In this document: piece by piece, positions 18,692 through 28,269 of the stretch
Position numbering within the stretch: the first letter of the stretch is position 1
Layout of the letters: each line of letters opens with the position of its first letter
Assembly: GCF_010093305.1 (NCBI RefSeq)
Contig: NZ_PDWS01000024.1
Location: forward strand, 1 to 64,000
DNA: 64,000 nucleotides
DNA from: Pseudoxanthomonas sacheonensis
GTDB taxonomy: Bacteria > Pseudomonadota > Gammaproteobacteria > Xanthomonadales > Xanthomonadaceae
Direction: 5' to 3'
Program-made: the position numbers and the translations under genes
Notes under the pieces: generated by a model
The model's input: the letters and a program-made list of their open reading frames with translations, nothing else
What the model was told of the DNA's origin: nothing
Databases searched by the model: none

Positions 18692-20013
18692 AAAGTGCCG
18701 CGCAAAGCCTGATGCAGACTGGTACGCAACATTTCCATCGCTTCGTCCACCTCGGCGATGCTGGTGGTCAGCGGCGGCATGAAGCGCACCGTGCTGACGC
18801 CGCAGGAAAGCAACAACAGGCCGTTGTGGAAAGCACGGGTGACCACGTCGTCGCACAGGCTGCGCGCCGGGGTCCGGTCCGCATCGCTTTCGATCAGTTC
18901 CATGCCGATCATCAGGCCCTGGCCGCGCACCTCGCCGATGCAGGGGTAGTCGCGTTTGAGTTCGTGCAAGCGTTGCATGAAATGCGCGCCGACCGTGGCC
19001 GCGTTATCGATAAGGCCGCCGCGCACCAGGTCCAGGGTCGCGTTGGCGGCGGCGCAGGCAATCGGATTGCCGCCGTAGGTGTTGCCGTGCGCGCCGCGCT
19101 TCCACTGCGACATCAGCGATTTGCGCGCCACCACCGCGCCGATCGGCAGGCCCGAGCCCAGACCCTTGGCCAGGGTCATGATGTCCGGGGAAACACCAGC
19201 GTGTTCGCAGGCGAACATCCTGCCGGTACGGCCCACGCCCGATTGCACTTCGTCGAAGATCAGCAGGATGCCGTGTTCGTCGCACAACGCGCGCAAACCG
19301 GCCAGGAATCCCGGAGGCGGCACCAGGTAACCGCCTTCGCCCTGCAGCGGTTCCACCAATACCGCGGCGACTTCGCTCGCAGGCACGCTGCGTTCGAACA
19401 GCATACGGATGTAGTCCAGCACGGCCTTGCCCTGGTCGTCGCCGGCGAACAGCGGGCGATACGCATTGGGATAGGGCACATGGGTCACGCCCGGCATGGT
19501 CGGTGCGAAGCCCAGCTGCTGGGTGTATTTGCTGGAGGTGAAGGACAGCGAACCCATGGTGCGGCCGTGGAATCCGCCCAGGAAGCCGATGAAGCGCGGC
19601 CGCTTGGTCACGTAGCGCGCCAGCTTCAACGCGCCTTCCACCGCTTCGGTGCCGGACTGGCAGAGGAAGCTCATCGCCGGTTCGGCCATCGGCGCGACCG
19701 CGGCCAGACGCTCGCCGAGCGCGGTCATGTTCTCGTGCCAGTAATCGCTGGAGATGTGCAGGAAATCGTCCGCCGCCGCCTTCACCGCGGCCACCACCTG
19801 GGGATGCGCATGGCCGGTCGCGCATACCGCGATGCCGGCGGCGAAATCAAGGAAGCGGTTGCCGTCCACATCCCACACTTCGGTGCCGCGGCCGTGCGAC
19901 ATGACGAAGGGATAGTCGCGAGGATAGGAGGGCGAGATCACTTCCGCATCGCGCGCGATCATGGCGCGGGCCTTGGGGCCGGGAAGTTCGGTCTTGAGGT
20001 GGGGGATGCTCAT
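18688..20013 (-). CDS. class III aminotransferase, 4-aminobutyrate/acetylornithine type
   Basis: A PLP enzyme of 441 residues in the omega-aminotransferase family, closest in appearance to GabT-like proteins. Visible marks are LLIFDEVQSGVGRTG (Asp that pairs with the PLP nitrogen), LAKGLGSGLPIGAV (PLP lysine) and GNTYGGNPIACAA. Family members move a terminal amino group from omega-amino acids to 2-oxoglutarate or pyruvate, giving a semialdehyde. It is 31 bases from the CoA-transferase B gene and overlaps the metallohydrolase gene by four bases. In the proposed route it would remove the distal amino group of a diamino acid; 4-aminobutyrate or ornithine are simpler alternatives. Confidence 0.9.
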   Translation of the reverse strand: MSIPHLKTELPGPKARAMIARDAEVISPSYPRDYPFVMSHGRGTEVWDVDGNRFLDFAAGIAVCATGHAHPQVVAAVKAAADDFLHISSDYWHENMTALGERLAAVAPMAEPAMSFLCQSGTEAVEGALKLARYVTKRPRFIGFLGGFHGRTMGSLSFTSSKYTQQLGFAPTMPGVTHVPYPNAYRPLFAGDDQGKAVLDYIRMLFERSVPASEVAAVLVEPLQGEGGYLVPPPGFLAGLRALCDEHGILLIFDEVQSGVGRTGRMFACEHAGVSPDIMTLAKGLGSGLPIGAVVARKSLMSQWKRGAHGNTYGGNPIACAAANATLDLVRGGLIDNAATVGAHFMQRLHELKRDYPCIGEVRGQGLMIGMELIESDADRTPARSLCDDVVTRAFHNGLLLLSCGVSTVRFMPPLTTSIAEVDEAMEMLRTSLHQALRGTL

Positions 20014-20044
20014 TGCGGGCCTTCGGGGGATTGGTTGCGGAACG

Positions 20045-20830
20045 TCAGAGGGGAATGGCGACCGGACGGGCGTGCGCCTGGCGGGTGCGCGCATGCAGGG
20101 CGCGCAGGATCTCCAGTTCTCTGGCCTCGGGCGGATCGACGATGCCCACGTGCGCGGCCAGCGCCAGCGGCCAGCCGACCGCGGCGCGCGCTTCTTCCAC
20201 GCCGACGCCGGAGAACAAGGCGGCCAGTTGCAGTTCCTGGGTGTCCGGATGCGGCTTAAGCAGGCCGAAATCGGTGATCACCGAACGCGGTCCGCCGCCA
20301 GGAGCGCCGCTGCGCCCGCGTGCGCCTGAACCCTGCAGGTAACCGGCCGTGGTACGGAAATCCAGTTCGGCCACGAAGCTGCGCGGGGTCGCCTTCAGCA
20401 TCACGAACGTCTCCCGCGCATGGGTGGCGATCTCCGGCGCGCCGCCGGCGCCGGGCAGGCGCGTGTGCGGCGTGTCGTAACTGCCGATCACCGTGCTGTT
20501 GAGATTGCCGTAGCGGTCGATCTGCGCCGCGCCCAGGAAACCCACGTCCACGCGGCCGGCCTGCAGGTAGTAGCTGAAGATTTCCGGCAGCGGGACCACG
20601 CAGGTGGCGGTGCGGGCCAGTTCGCCGTCGCCGATGGACAGCGGCAGCACATCGGGGCGCGTGCCGAGCGTGCCCGACTCGTACACCAGCACGATCTCCG
20701 GCGCGTGGGTAAGGCGGGCCAGGTTGCACGCCGCACTGGGCAGGCCGATGCCGACGAAACAGACGCAGCCGTCCCACAGCAAGCGCGAGGCCGCTATGGT
20801 CATCCATTCTTCGCGCGTGCAGATCGTCAC
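20045..20830 (-). CDS. CoA-transferase, beta subunit (glutaconate/3-oxoadipate type)
   Basis: This 261-residue protein is the B subunit of a family I CoA-transferase. The catalytic glutamate is expected in VYESGTLGTRP, and GFLGAAQIDRYGNLNSTVIG is the conserved glycine loop region. It is fused to its partner by translation: its GTG start at 20830 overlaps the stop of the A-subunit gene (GTGA). The two-subunit enzyme would pass CoA from succinyl-CoA to a dicarboxylic keto-acid such as 3-oxoadipate. A PcaF-type thiolase and a PcaR-type regulator in the divergent unit support 3-oxoadipate, although the sequence itself resembles the glutaconate branch more than Pseudomonas PcaJ. Confidence 0.88.
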   Translation of the reverse strand: MTICTREEWMTIAASRLLWDGCVCFVGIGLPSAACNLARLTHAPEIVLVYESGTLGTRPDVLPLSIGDGELARTATCVVPLPEIFSYYLQAGRVDVGFLGAAQIDRYGNLNSTVIGSYDTPHTRLPGAGGAPEIATHARETFVMLKATPRSFVAELDFRTTAGYLQGSGARGRSGAPGGGPRSVITDFGLLKPHPDTQELQLAALFSGVGVEEARAAVGWPLALAAHVGIVDPPEARELEILRALHARTRQAHARPVAIPL

Positions 20831-21681
20831 GCCGCGTCTTCCAGCAGGCGGCCGAGGAAGTCGCGGTGATCGACGCTGCGCAACACATGTCTGTCCATCC
20901 AGATCAGGAAGCTTTCGCGGTCGCGGGCGATGGCGTCCCACTGCTGGTAGAAGGCGTTGTCCCGTTCGTAGTGTCCCTGAGCATAGGAGGGATACGCGCC
21001 GCCGGGGCAGTGCACCACCGCGCTCACCAGCCAATGGGGAAGCAGGACGGCATTCATGGCTGGGGCCAGGTTATCGACCAGTTCTTCCACCGTGACCACC
21101 AGCGATTTGGCGGCCAGTGCTGCTTCGCGCGCGGCGCCGACGATGCCGTGCAGGGCGATGTTGCCCTGCCGGTCCGCGCTTTGCGCGTGCAGAAGGGTGA
21201 CGTCGGGATTGATCGCCGGCACCGCCGCCAGGGTTTCCCCGGTGTACGGGCACTGCACGCTGCGGATGGCGGGGTTGTGCGCCGGCAGATCGGTATTCGC
21301 GTAGCCGCGCAATACGCCGAAGGGCAGGCGCGCGGCGCCGGCGCAATAGGCGGCTGCCATGCCGGCGTGGCTGTGTTCGTCCAGTTGCAGCGGCGCGGGC
21401 CAACGCCGCTCCACCGCATCGCGCAGGCGGTGCAGCGAGCCGACGCCGGGATTGCCGCCCCAGGAAAAGGTCAGCTTGCGCGCGCAGCCCATGCCGATCA
21501 TCTGGTCGTAGATCAGATCGGGCGTCATCCGCACCAGGTGCAGGTCGTGGCGGCGCTGGCGGATGATCTCGTGGCCGGCCGCGAAGGGGATGAGGTGGGT
21601 GAAGCCTTCCAATGCGACGCAGGCGCCGTCGTGCACGTGCTCGGCGATCGCATCGGCCAGGGTGAGGAAGCGCGCGCTCAC
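20827..21681 (-). CDS. CoA-transferase, alpha subunit (glutaconate/3-oxoadipate type)
   Basis: The 284-residue A subunit shows the family's CoA-binding and pocket segments: VALEGFTHLIPFAAGHEIIR, LTFSWGGNPGVGSLHRLRD and QSADRQGNIALHGIVGAARE. It has the length of glutaconate CoA-transferase A, about 50 residues longer than Pseudomonas PcaI. The GTG start at 21681 overlaps the aldehyde dehydrogenase stop (GTGA), and its own stop overlaps the B-subunit start, so three genes in a row are coupled. With the thiolase at 25503 it would activate 3-oxoadipate and hand it to cleavage. Other C5-C6 keto-acids are possible. Confidence 0.88.
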   Translation of the reverse strand: MSARFLTLADAIAEHVHDGACVALEGFTHLIPFAAGHEIIRQRRHDLHLVRMTPDLIYDQMIGMGCARKLTFSWGGNPGVGSLHRLRDAVERRWPAPLQLDEHSHAGMAAAYCAGAARLPFGVLRGYANTDLPAHNPAIRSVQCPYTGETLAAVPAINPDVTLLHAQSADRQGNIALHGIVGAAREAALAAKSLVVTVEELVDNLAPAMNAVLLPHWLVSAVVHCPGGAYPSYAQGHYERDNAFYQQWDAIARDRESFLIWMDRHVLRSVDHRDFLGRLLEDAA

Positions 21682-23246
21682 TCCACCACCGTGCGCGATT
21701 GTTCGCGCAGATACTGCGCCAGGTAGTAGAACGAGGCGATGGCCTTGCCGGTGGAGCCGGAACCCTTCCAGCCGCCGAAAGGCTGGTAGCCCGGCCATGC
21801 GCCGGTGGTGGCGCCCTGCGGCCGGTTGGCGTAGGTGACGCCGGCTTCGATGTTTTCGAAGAAGTAATCGAGCTCTTCATCGTTGCCGTAGAAGCCCGCG
21901 GTCAGTCCCAGCGGCGAATCGTTGGCAAGCCGCATCGCTTCTTCGATATCGGAAACGCGGCACAGCATGACGATGGGCAGGAACATCTCTTCCCGGAACA
22001 ACGGATGATCGGCGGGCGCTTCGGCCAGGGTCGGCGCGACGAAGTAGCCGTGCGCCAGATCGCCTTCGTCCAGGCGTCGCGCGCCATCCAGCACGCGGCC
22101 GCCGTATTGGCCCAGCAGGCTCGAACAGCGTTCGTAGTTGCCCGCCGCATTGGCGGTGGTGACCGGCCCCAGCCAATTGTCCTGCAGGCGCGGATCGCCG
22201 ATGCGCAATGCCTGGATCTTCTTCTGCAACTTTTCGATCAGCGCATCGGCGACCGCGGCGTCCACGTACAGGCGCGACAACGCCGAGCACTTCTGCCCGC
22301 CCATGCCGAACGCCGAACGCACGATGCCGGTGGCCGCGCGTTCCAGATCCGCATTGGCGGTGACCACGCAGGCGTTCTTGCCGCCCATTTCGGCTATGCA
22401 GGGCCGCGGATAAGCGCCGCCCGCCATTGCCCGGTAGATGCGCATGCCCACGTCGAAGGAACCGGTGAAAGTGACGCCGGCGGTACGCGGGTGATCGACC
22501 AGCGCCTGCCCGACCTGGCTGCCGTCGCCGTTGAGGTAATTGAACACGCCTGCCGGAAGCCCGGCATCGCGCAGGCAGTCGGCCAGCAGCCGGCCGGACC
22601 AGGGCGTATCGCTGGCGCTCTTGAACACGACCGTGTTGCCGGTGACCAGTGCCGCGGCGACCGGGCCGCCGGCCAGCGCGAAGGGAAAATTGAACGGCGC
22701 GATCACCACCCAGGCGCCGTAGGGACGCATCACGCTGCGGTTGCGGGAGCGGAAGTCCGGCAACGGATCGTCCGGCAGCGGGCGATCGAAACCCTGCTGG
22801 CGTTCGAAATCCTCGGCGTAGTGGCGGAAGAAATCCGCAGTCTCCTGTACTTCGCCCAGCGCTTCCATGCGGTTCTTGCCGACTTCAAGCGTCAGCGCGG
22901 CCGCGATGGAGTAGACGCGTTCTTCGATCAGCGCAGCGATGCGCTTGAGCAGGCGCACGCGCTCGGCCGTGGCCGTCGCACGCCAGCCGGGAAAGGCGGC
23001 ATGCGCCGCTTCCATCGCCTGGTCGGCCTGGGCGATGTCCGCCAAAGCGAAACGGCCCAGCACCAGGTGCTGGTCGATGGGGCTGCGGCGTTGCTCCGAA
23101 TCGGCGCCCGCGCATTCTTGCCCATCGATATGCAACGCATGCGAGGCGCCCAGTCCGGCCTCGATTCCGGCCAGTGCGGCATCGAAGCGGACATGCAGAT
23201 CCGCAGGCGGGTCGAACATGGTGGCGTAGGTCAGCTTGTAGCTCAT
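21678..23246 (-). CDS. aldehyde dehydrogenase, 1-pyrroline-5-carboxylate dehydrogenase-like
   Basis: The product (522 residues) is an NAD(P)-dependent aldehyde dehydrogenase of the RocA-like branch, which oxidises glutamate semialdehyde. Family marks are APFNFPFALAGGPVAAALVTG, TFTGSFDVGMRIYR, the catalytic glutamate in CIAEMGGKN and the catalytic cysteine in GMGGQKCSALSR. The start ATG 23246 overlaps the upstream aminotransferase stop (ATGA). Lying between two aminotransferases, it most likely oxidises an amino-aldehyde made by one of them to an amino-dicarboxylate. Glutamate semialdehyde (C5) or 3-aminoadipate semialdehyde (C6) both fit; the neighbouring 3-oxoadipate genes favour C6. Confidence 0.9.
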   Translation of the reverse strand: MSYKLTYATMFDPPADLHVRFDAALAGIEAGLGASHALHIDGQECAGADSEQRRSPIDQHLVLGRFALADIAQADQAMEAAHAAFPGWRATATAERVRLLKRIAALIEERVYSIAAALTLEVGKNRMEALGEVQETADFFRHYAEDFERQQGFDRPLPDDPLPDFRSRNRSVMRPYGAWVVIAPFNFPFALAGGPVAAALVTGNTVVFKSASDTPWSGRLLADCLRDAGLPAGVFNYLNGDGSQVGQALVDHPRTAGVTFTGSFDVGMRIYRAMAGGAYPRPCIAEMGGKNACVVTANADLERAATGIVRSAFGMGGQKCSALSRLYVDAAVADALIEKLQKKIQALRIGDPRLQDNWLGPVTTANAAGNYERCSSLLGQYGGRVLDGARRLDEGDLAHGYFVAPTLAEAPADHPLFREEMFLPIVMLCRVSDIEEAMRLANDSPLGLTAGFYGNDEELDYFFENIEAGVTYANRPQGATTGAWPGYQPFGGWKGSGSTGKAIASFYYLAQYLREQSRTVVE

Positions 23247-24586
23247 GCCGGCTCCCGCTCGACATCGCCCATCTGCGCGCCCGTCATTCCACCTATAAGG
23301 CGATCGAGAAGGCTTAGCGCATCGTCCAGCTCGTTCTCTTCGATCACCAGCGGCGGCGCCAGCAGGATCAGATTGCCGCGCGCGGCGAAGGACACGCCTT
23401 GTTCCAGTGCTTCGTGCAATAGCGCCTTCAGCGGCGGCGCCATCTGCGGCCAGGGTGTCAGCGGCGTACGGCTGGCGCGGTCGGACACCAGTTCGACCAC
23501 CGCGAACAGGCCGTGGCCGCCACGCACATCGCCGATCACCGGGTGGCGCGACTGCATGCGCCGCAGGGACGCCAGCATCCGTGCGCCGAGAGCGCGCGAG
23601 CGTTCGATGAGCTTCTCGTTCTCGTACGTCTGCAGCGCGGCCACGCCCGCCGCACAGGACAGCGGGTGGCCGCAGTAGGTCAGGCCGGTATAGAGCATCT
23701 GGTGTTCCAGCGCCGAGGCGATACCGGCGGACACCACCACCGCGCCAAGCGGCAAGTGCGCGCCGGTCAGGCCTTTGGCCAGCGTCATCAGGTCCGGCTT
23801 GGCTTGATCGCCGTGGCGCTGCCAGGCGAACCATTCGCCGCAACGGCCGAAGCCGCTCATCACTTCGTCGGCGATCAGCGGAATGCCGCGTTCCCGGGTC
23901 AGCTCCCGCAGCAGCGGCCAATAGTTGTCGGGCGCGACGATGCCGTTGGTGCCGGCGTTGGGCTCCATCATCACCGCGGCCACGTCGTCGGCGCCGTGAC
24001 GGTCGATGGCATCGGCCACCGCGGCGGCGGCGCGCTCGCCGCATTGTCCGTCGCTGTCGCTGCCGAAAGGGCAGCGATAGGCGTATGGCGGCGGAACATG
24101 CAGCACGTCGAAGTTTTCCGGATCGACCTGCAGCCGCGTGCGCGAATCGCCCGACAACGCCATGGCCGCGTAGCTGGCGCCGTGATAGGAGCGGTCGCGC
24201 GTGATCACCTTGCCGTGCGGCAAACCGCGCGCCTGCCGCGCGAACTTGACCGCGTGCTCGTTGGCGTCGGCGCCGCCCAGGGTGAAGAACACGCGGCCGC
24301 CGTCGAAGCCGGATTTCTCCAGCAGCATCCCGGCCAGTTCCGCGCGCGGCTGCGCGCCCCAGGCCGAAGTGACGAAACACAGGCGCTCGGCCTGTGCGCG
24401 GATGGCGGCGACGATGTGCGGATGCTGGTGCCCCAGATTGCTGCATTCGGCCAGACTGCTCATATCCAGGTACTCGCGCCCCGCGTCGTCACGCAGGCGT
24501 GCACCCTGGCCGCCGACAATGGTCGGCGCCCGCCATTCGGACTGCACGCACCAACTGTGCAGCACGCTGTCGCGCTCACTCGTCAC
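23243..24586 (-). CDS. class III aminotransferase, taurine/beta-alanine type
   Basis: This second class III PLP aminotransferase (447 residues) differs from the one at 18688. Its VLHSWCVQ opening and FTLGGADANEHAVKFARQAR segment recall taurine- and beta-alanine-type transaminases, which act on amino groups beta to the acid. PLP residues sit in IADEVMSGFGRCGEW and LAKGLTGAHLPLG. It is the first gene of the minus-strand operon and starts 22 bases from a PcaR-like operator. In the proposed pathway it would turn a beta-amino acid such as 3-aminoadipate into the matching beta-keto acid. The assignment of which aminotransferase does which step is inference. Confidence 0.88.
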   Translation of the reverse strand: MTSERDSVLHSWCVQSEWRAPTIVGGQGARLRDDAGREYLDMSSLAECSNLGHQHPHIVAAIRAQAERLCFVTSAWGAQPRAELAGMLLEKSGFDGGRVFFTLGGADANEHAVKFARQARGLPHGKVITRDRSYHGASYAAMALSGDSRTRLQVDPENFDVLHVPPPYAYRCPFGSDSDGQCGERAAAAVADAIDRHGADDVAAVMMEPNAGTNGIVAPDNYWPLLRELTRERGIPLIADEVMSGFGRCGEWFAWQRHGDQAKPDLMTLAKGLTGAHLPLGAVVVSAGIASALEHQMLYTGLTYCGHPLSCAAGVAALQTYENEKLIERSRALGARMLASLRRMQSRHPVIGDVRGGHGLFAVVELVSDRASRTPLTPWPQMAPPLKALLHEALEQGVSFAARGNLILLAPPLVIEENELDDALSLLDRLIGGMTGAQMGDVEREPA

Positions 24587-24607
24587 AATTCATCGGCCCC
24601 GGCATTT

Positions 24608-24641
24608 GTGCGGTAATCGAACACTAATTCGTATTGCGAAC
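24608..24641. promoter_or_regulatory. putative operator pair for the PcaR-type regulator
   Basis: The 104-base divergent promoter holds two similar imperfect palindromes, GTGCGGTAATCGAAC at 24608-24622 and ATTCGTATTGCGAAC at 24627-24641, spaced 19 bases start to start. The reverse complement of the first, GTTCGATTACCGCAC, differs at two positions from GTTCGATAATCGCAC, which I recall as the 15-base operator of Pseudomonas PcaR. This location would let one regulator control both the aminotransferase operon and its own gene with the thiolase. Confidence 0.55.
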
Positions 24642-24690
24642 CCATTGGAAACCTTCTACGCTCGGACTGTCAATCCACACGCGACGGCGC

Positions 24691-25502
24691 ATGGCAGCCA
24701 ACCCCTTCGAAGAAAGCCCGGACTATGTGCAATCGCTCGCGCGCAGCCTGCAGGTGCTGCGCGCGTTCGGGCACGACCTGCCCAGTCCCAGCCTTTCGGA
24801 AATAGCGGTCAGCACCGGCCTGTCGCGCGCGGTGGTGCGGCGCATCCTGCTGACCTTGCAGCACCTGGGCTACGTGGGCGTGCGCGGACGCAGCTTCTTC
24901 CTCACCCCGCGGGTGCTGGAGCTGGGCTACAGCTATCTGTCTTCGCTGGATCTCAACGAGCTGGCGCAGCAGACCATGGAACAGCTGGCGCAGAAGGTCG
25001 GCGAGTCGTGCTCGCTGGCGGTGCTGGACGGCTACGACATCGTCTACGTGCTGCGCGTTCCGGTGCGGCGGGTGATGAGCATCGCGTTGGGAGTGGGCGC
25101 GCGGTTGCCCGCGTTCGCCGCCTCGATGGGACGGGTGATGTTGGCCGACCTGCCCGACACCGAGCTGGACGCCTGGATGCAGGGAAACAAATTCCAGCCC
25201 TATACGCCGAAGACGCTGCGCAACGCGCGCGCGCTGAAGAGCGAATTGCTGCAAGTGCGCAAGCAGGGCTATGCGATGGTTTCGCAGGAACTGGAACTGG
25301 GCCTGTGCTCCATCGCCGTGCCGATCCGCGCCGCCAACGGCTGCGTGGTCGCCGGCCTCAACGTGAGCATGCAGTACAGCGACAAGGCGCAAGGCAGGGC
25401 GTTGAAGGAAATCCTGCCCGCCTTGCGCGCCGCGCAACCTGAAATAGAGCAAGCGATCCGGCAGGGCGGCTGGGACCCGCACGTTTACAGGAGACAGGGC
25501 CT

Positions 25503-25506
<4 letters not shown>
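24691..25506 (+). CDS. IclR-family regulator, PcaR/PcaU/PobR type
   Basis: A 271-residue IclR-family protein. Residues 10-70 are the winged helix (LSEIAVSTGLSRAVVRRILL) and the rest is the effector-binding domain. The SPDYVQSLARSLQVLRAF opening and FFLTPRVLELGYSYLSS segment are the signature of the beta-ketoadipate regulator subfamily, whose effectors are 3-oxoadipate, muconate, protocatechuate or 4-hydroxybenzoate. I chose ATG 24691. Its stop overlaps the thiolase GTG start. It stands divergent to the aminotransferase operon with PcaR-like sites between. PcaR itself answers to 3-oxoadipate, and the same intermediate would suit an amine-derived route. Confidence 0.9.
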
Positions 25507-26705
<1,199 letters not shown>

Positions 26706-26726
26706 AAAAACCGGCACGGGAACGCA

Positions 26727-28133
26727 ATGACGCATCGGGCTTTCAAGAAAACACGCGTAGCCGGCCTGGCGGCATTGCTGTTGCTGCCGTTGGCATCGCC
26801 GGCGGCCGAACAGGCGCTGGCCGCCCAGCGGGCGCTGGGACGCGAGCTGCTGCGCGAACTGATCGATATCGACACCACGCCCGACCACGGCAGCACCACC
26901 GCTGCTGCAGAAGCGATGGCCAAGCGTTTTCTGGACGCCGGCTTCGACCCGGCCGATGTGCAGGTGCTGGGCGACAATCCGCTGAAGCGCAACCTGGTGG
27001 TGCGGCTGCGCGGCCGTGGAGAGCGCGAGCCGATCCTGTTGCTGGCCCACCTGGATGTGGTGGAAGCCAAGCGCGAGGACTGGCACGTCGATCCTTACCG
27101 GCTGACCGAGGACGGCGGCTACTTCTACGGCCGCGGCACCTCGGACATCAAAGGCGGTGCGGCCGGTCTGGTCGCAACGCTGCTGCGCCTGCGCCAGGAA
27201 GGCATCGTGCCGCGCGGGGATTACGTGCTGGCGCTGACCGCAGGCGAGGAGGACGGCGGCGACAACGGCGTGCAATGGCTGCTGGCGCATCGGCCGGAAC
27301 TGATCAAGGCGCAGTATTCCCTCAATGTCGACGGCGGCGGGCCGGAGATCCGCAACGGCAAGCCGGCGGTGCTGTCGGTGGAAACGGCGGAGAAGGTCTA
27401 CCTGAGTTTCACCCTCACCGCGCGCAACCCGGGCGGCCACAGCTCCCTGCCCACCGCGGACAACGCCATCTACCGTTTGGCGCATGGCCTGGCCCGGCTG
27501 TCGGCGTTGCAGTTCCCGCTGCACACCAACTCGGCCACGCGCGGTTACTACGCCGGCCTGGCCAAGCTGTATTCCGGAAGCGCAGCCGCCGGAATGCTGG
27601 CCGCTTCGCGCGAACCGCAGGATCCGGCGGCGCTGGCCCGGCTGGCGGCGACTTCCACCTACAACAACGCGCAGCTGCGCACGACGTGCATCCCCACCTT
27701 GCTGAAGGGCGGCCACGCCGAAAACGCCCTGCCGCAGATGGCGCAGGCCACGGTGAACTGCCGCGTGCTGCCCGACGAAGACCTGGCCGGGGTCGATCTT
27801 GCCCTCGAGCAGGCGCTCGCCGATCCTGGCATTGAACTGGCGCGCGTCGCCCAACCCCATCCCAGCCCGCCTTCTCCGGTCAACGCCGAGCTCTTCGCCC
27901 ATATTGCCGAAGCCGCGAAAGAAACATGGGGCGAAATTCCGGTTTCGCCTTATATGTCCGCCGGCGCCACCGACAGCGTATTCCTGCGCGCGGCCGGCAT
28001 GCCGGTCTACGTGTTCAACGGCATGCCCTACGATGTGGACGACGACCGCGCCCACGGCCAGGATGAACGCATTCTGGTGGCGTCCTACTACCAATCCCTT
28101 CAATTCAACTATAGATTGCTGAAAACGCTATGA
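26727..28133 (+). CDS. secreted M20/M25/M40 metallopeptidase
   Basis: The 468-residue product has a signal peptide (cleavage near LASPAAEQ) and the two-zinc M20 layout: LLLAHLDVVEA (His-X-Asp), GRGTSDIKGG (bridging Asp), TAGEEDGGD (Glu-Glu), NVDGGGP (Asp) and a late histidine in DDDRAHGQDE. The dimerisation domain interrupts it around residues 230-370 (RNPGGHSSLPTADN). Family members act as aminoacylases, carboxypeptidases or dipeptidases. It lies 21 bases past the thiolase, in the same strand run as the regulator, and would release amino acids from peptides or N-acyl amino acids in the periplasm. Confidence 0.93.
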   Translation: MTHRAFKKTRVAGLAALLLLPLASPAAEQALAAQRALGRELLRELIDIDTTPDHGSTTAAAEAMAKRFLDAGFDPADVQVLGDNPLKRNLVVRLRGRGEREPILLLAHLDVVEAKREDWHVDPYRLTEDGGYFYGRGTSDIKGGAAGLVATLLRLRQEGIVPRGDYVLALTAGEEDGGDNGVQWLLAHRPELIKAQYSLNVDGGGPEIRNGKPAVLSVETAEKVYLSFTLTARNPGGHSSLPTADNAIYRLAHGLARLSALQFPLHTNSATRGYYAGLAKLYSGSAAAGMLAASREPQDPAALARLAATSTYNNAQLRTTCIPTLLKGGHAENALPQMAQATVNCRVLPDEDLAGVDLALEQALADPGIELARVAQPHPSPPSPVNAELFAHIAEAAKETWGEIPVSPYMSAGATDSVFLRAAGMPVYVFNGMPYDVDDDRAHGQDERILVASYYQSLQFNYRLLKTL

Positions 28134-28269
28134 CCGAAAGGGCTGCCGTGGCGGGCCGCAGCGAACGGGGTATTCCAATGAAGTTGAAGTGCGGAACAAC
28201 GCAATCGACAGGGCGCGCGGCCGGCAAGGCGGCCTCGCCCTGCCGGCCGCAAGGGGATGGCTCGACCGC

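Noticed and set aside
20045-21681. Succinyl-CoA:acetoacetate transferase as the CoA-transferase identity
   Set aside because: Subunit length and motifs match the glutaconate-type A and B subunits, not the shorter AtoD/ScoA pair.
14112-24586. Lysine-to-2-aminoadipate breakdown as the role of the aminotransferase operon
   Set aside because: It would need a 2-oxoadipate route (dehydrogenase or decarboxylation), while the thiolase here carries the 3-oxoadipyl-CoA signature.
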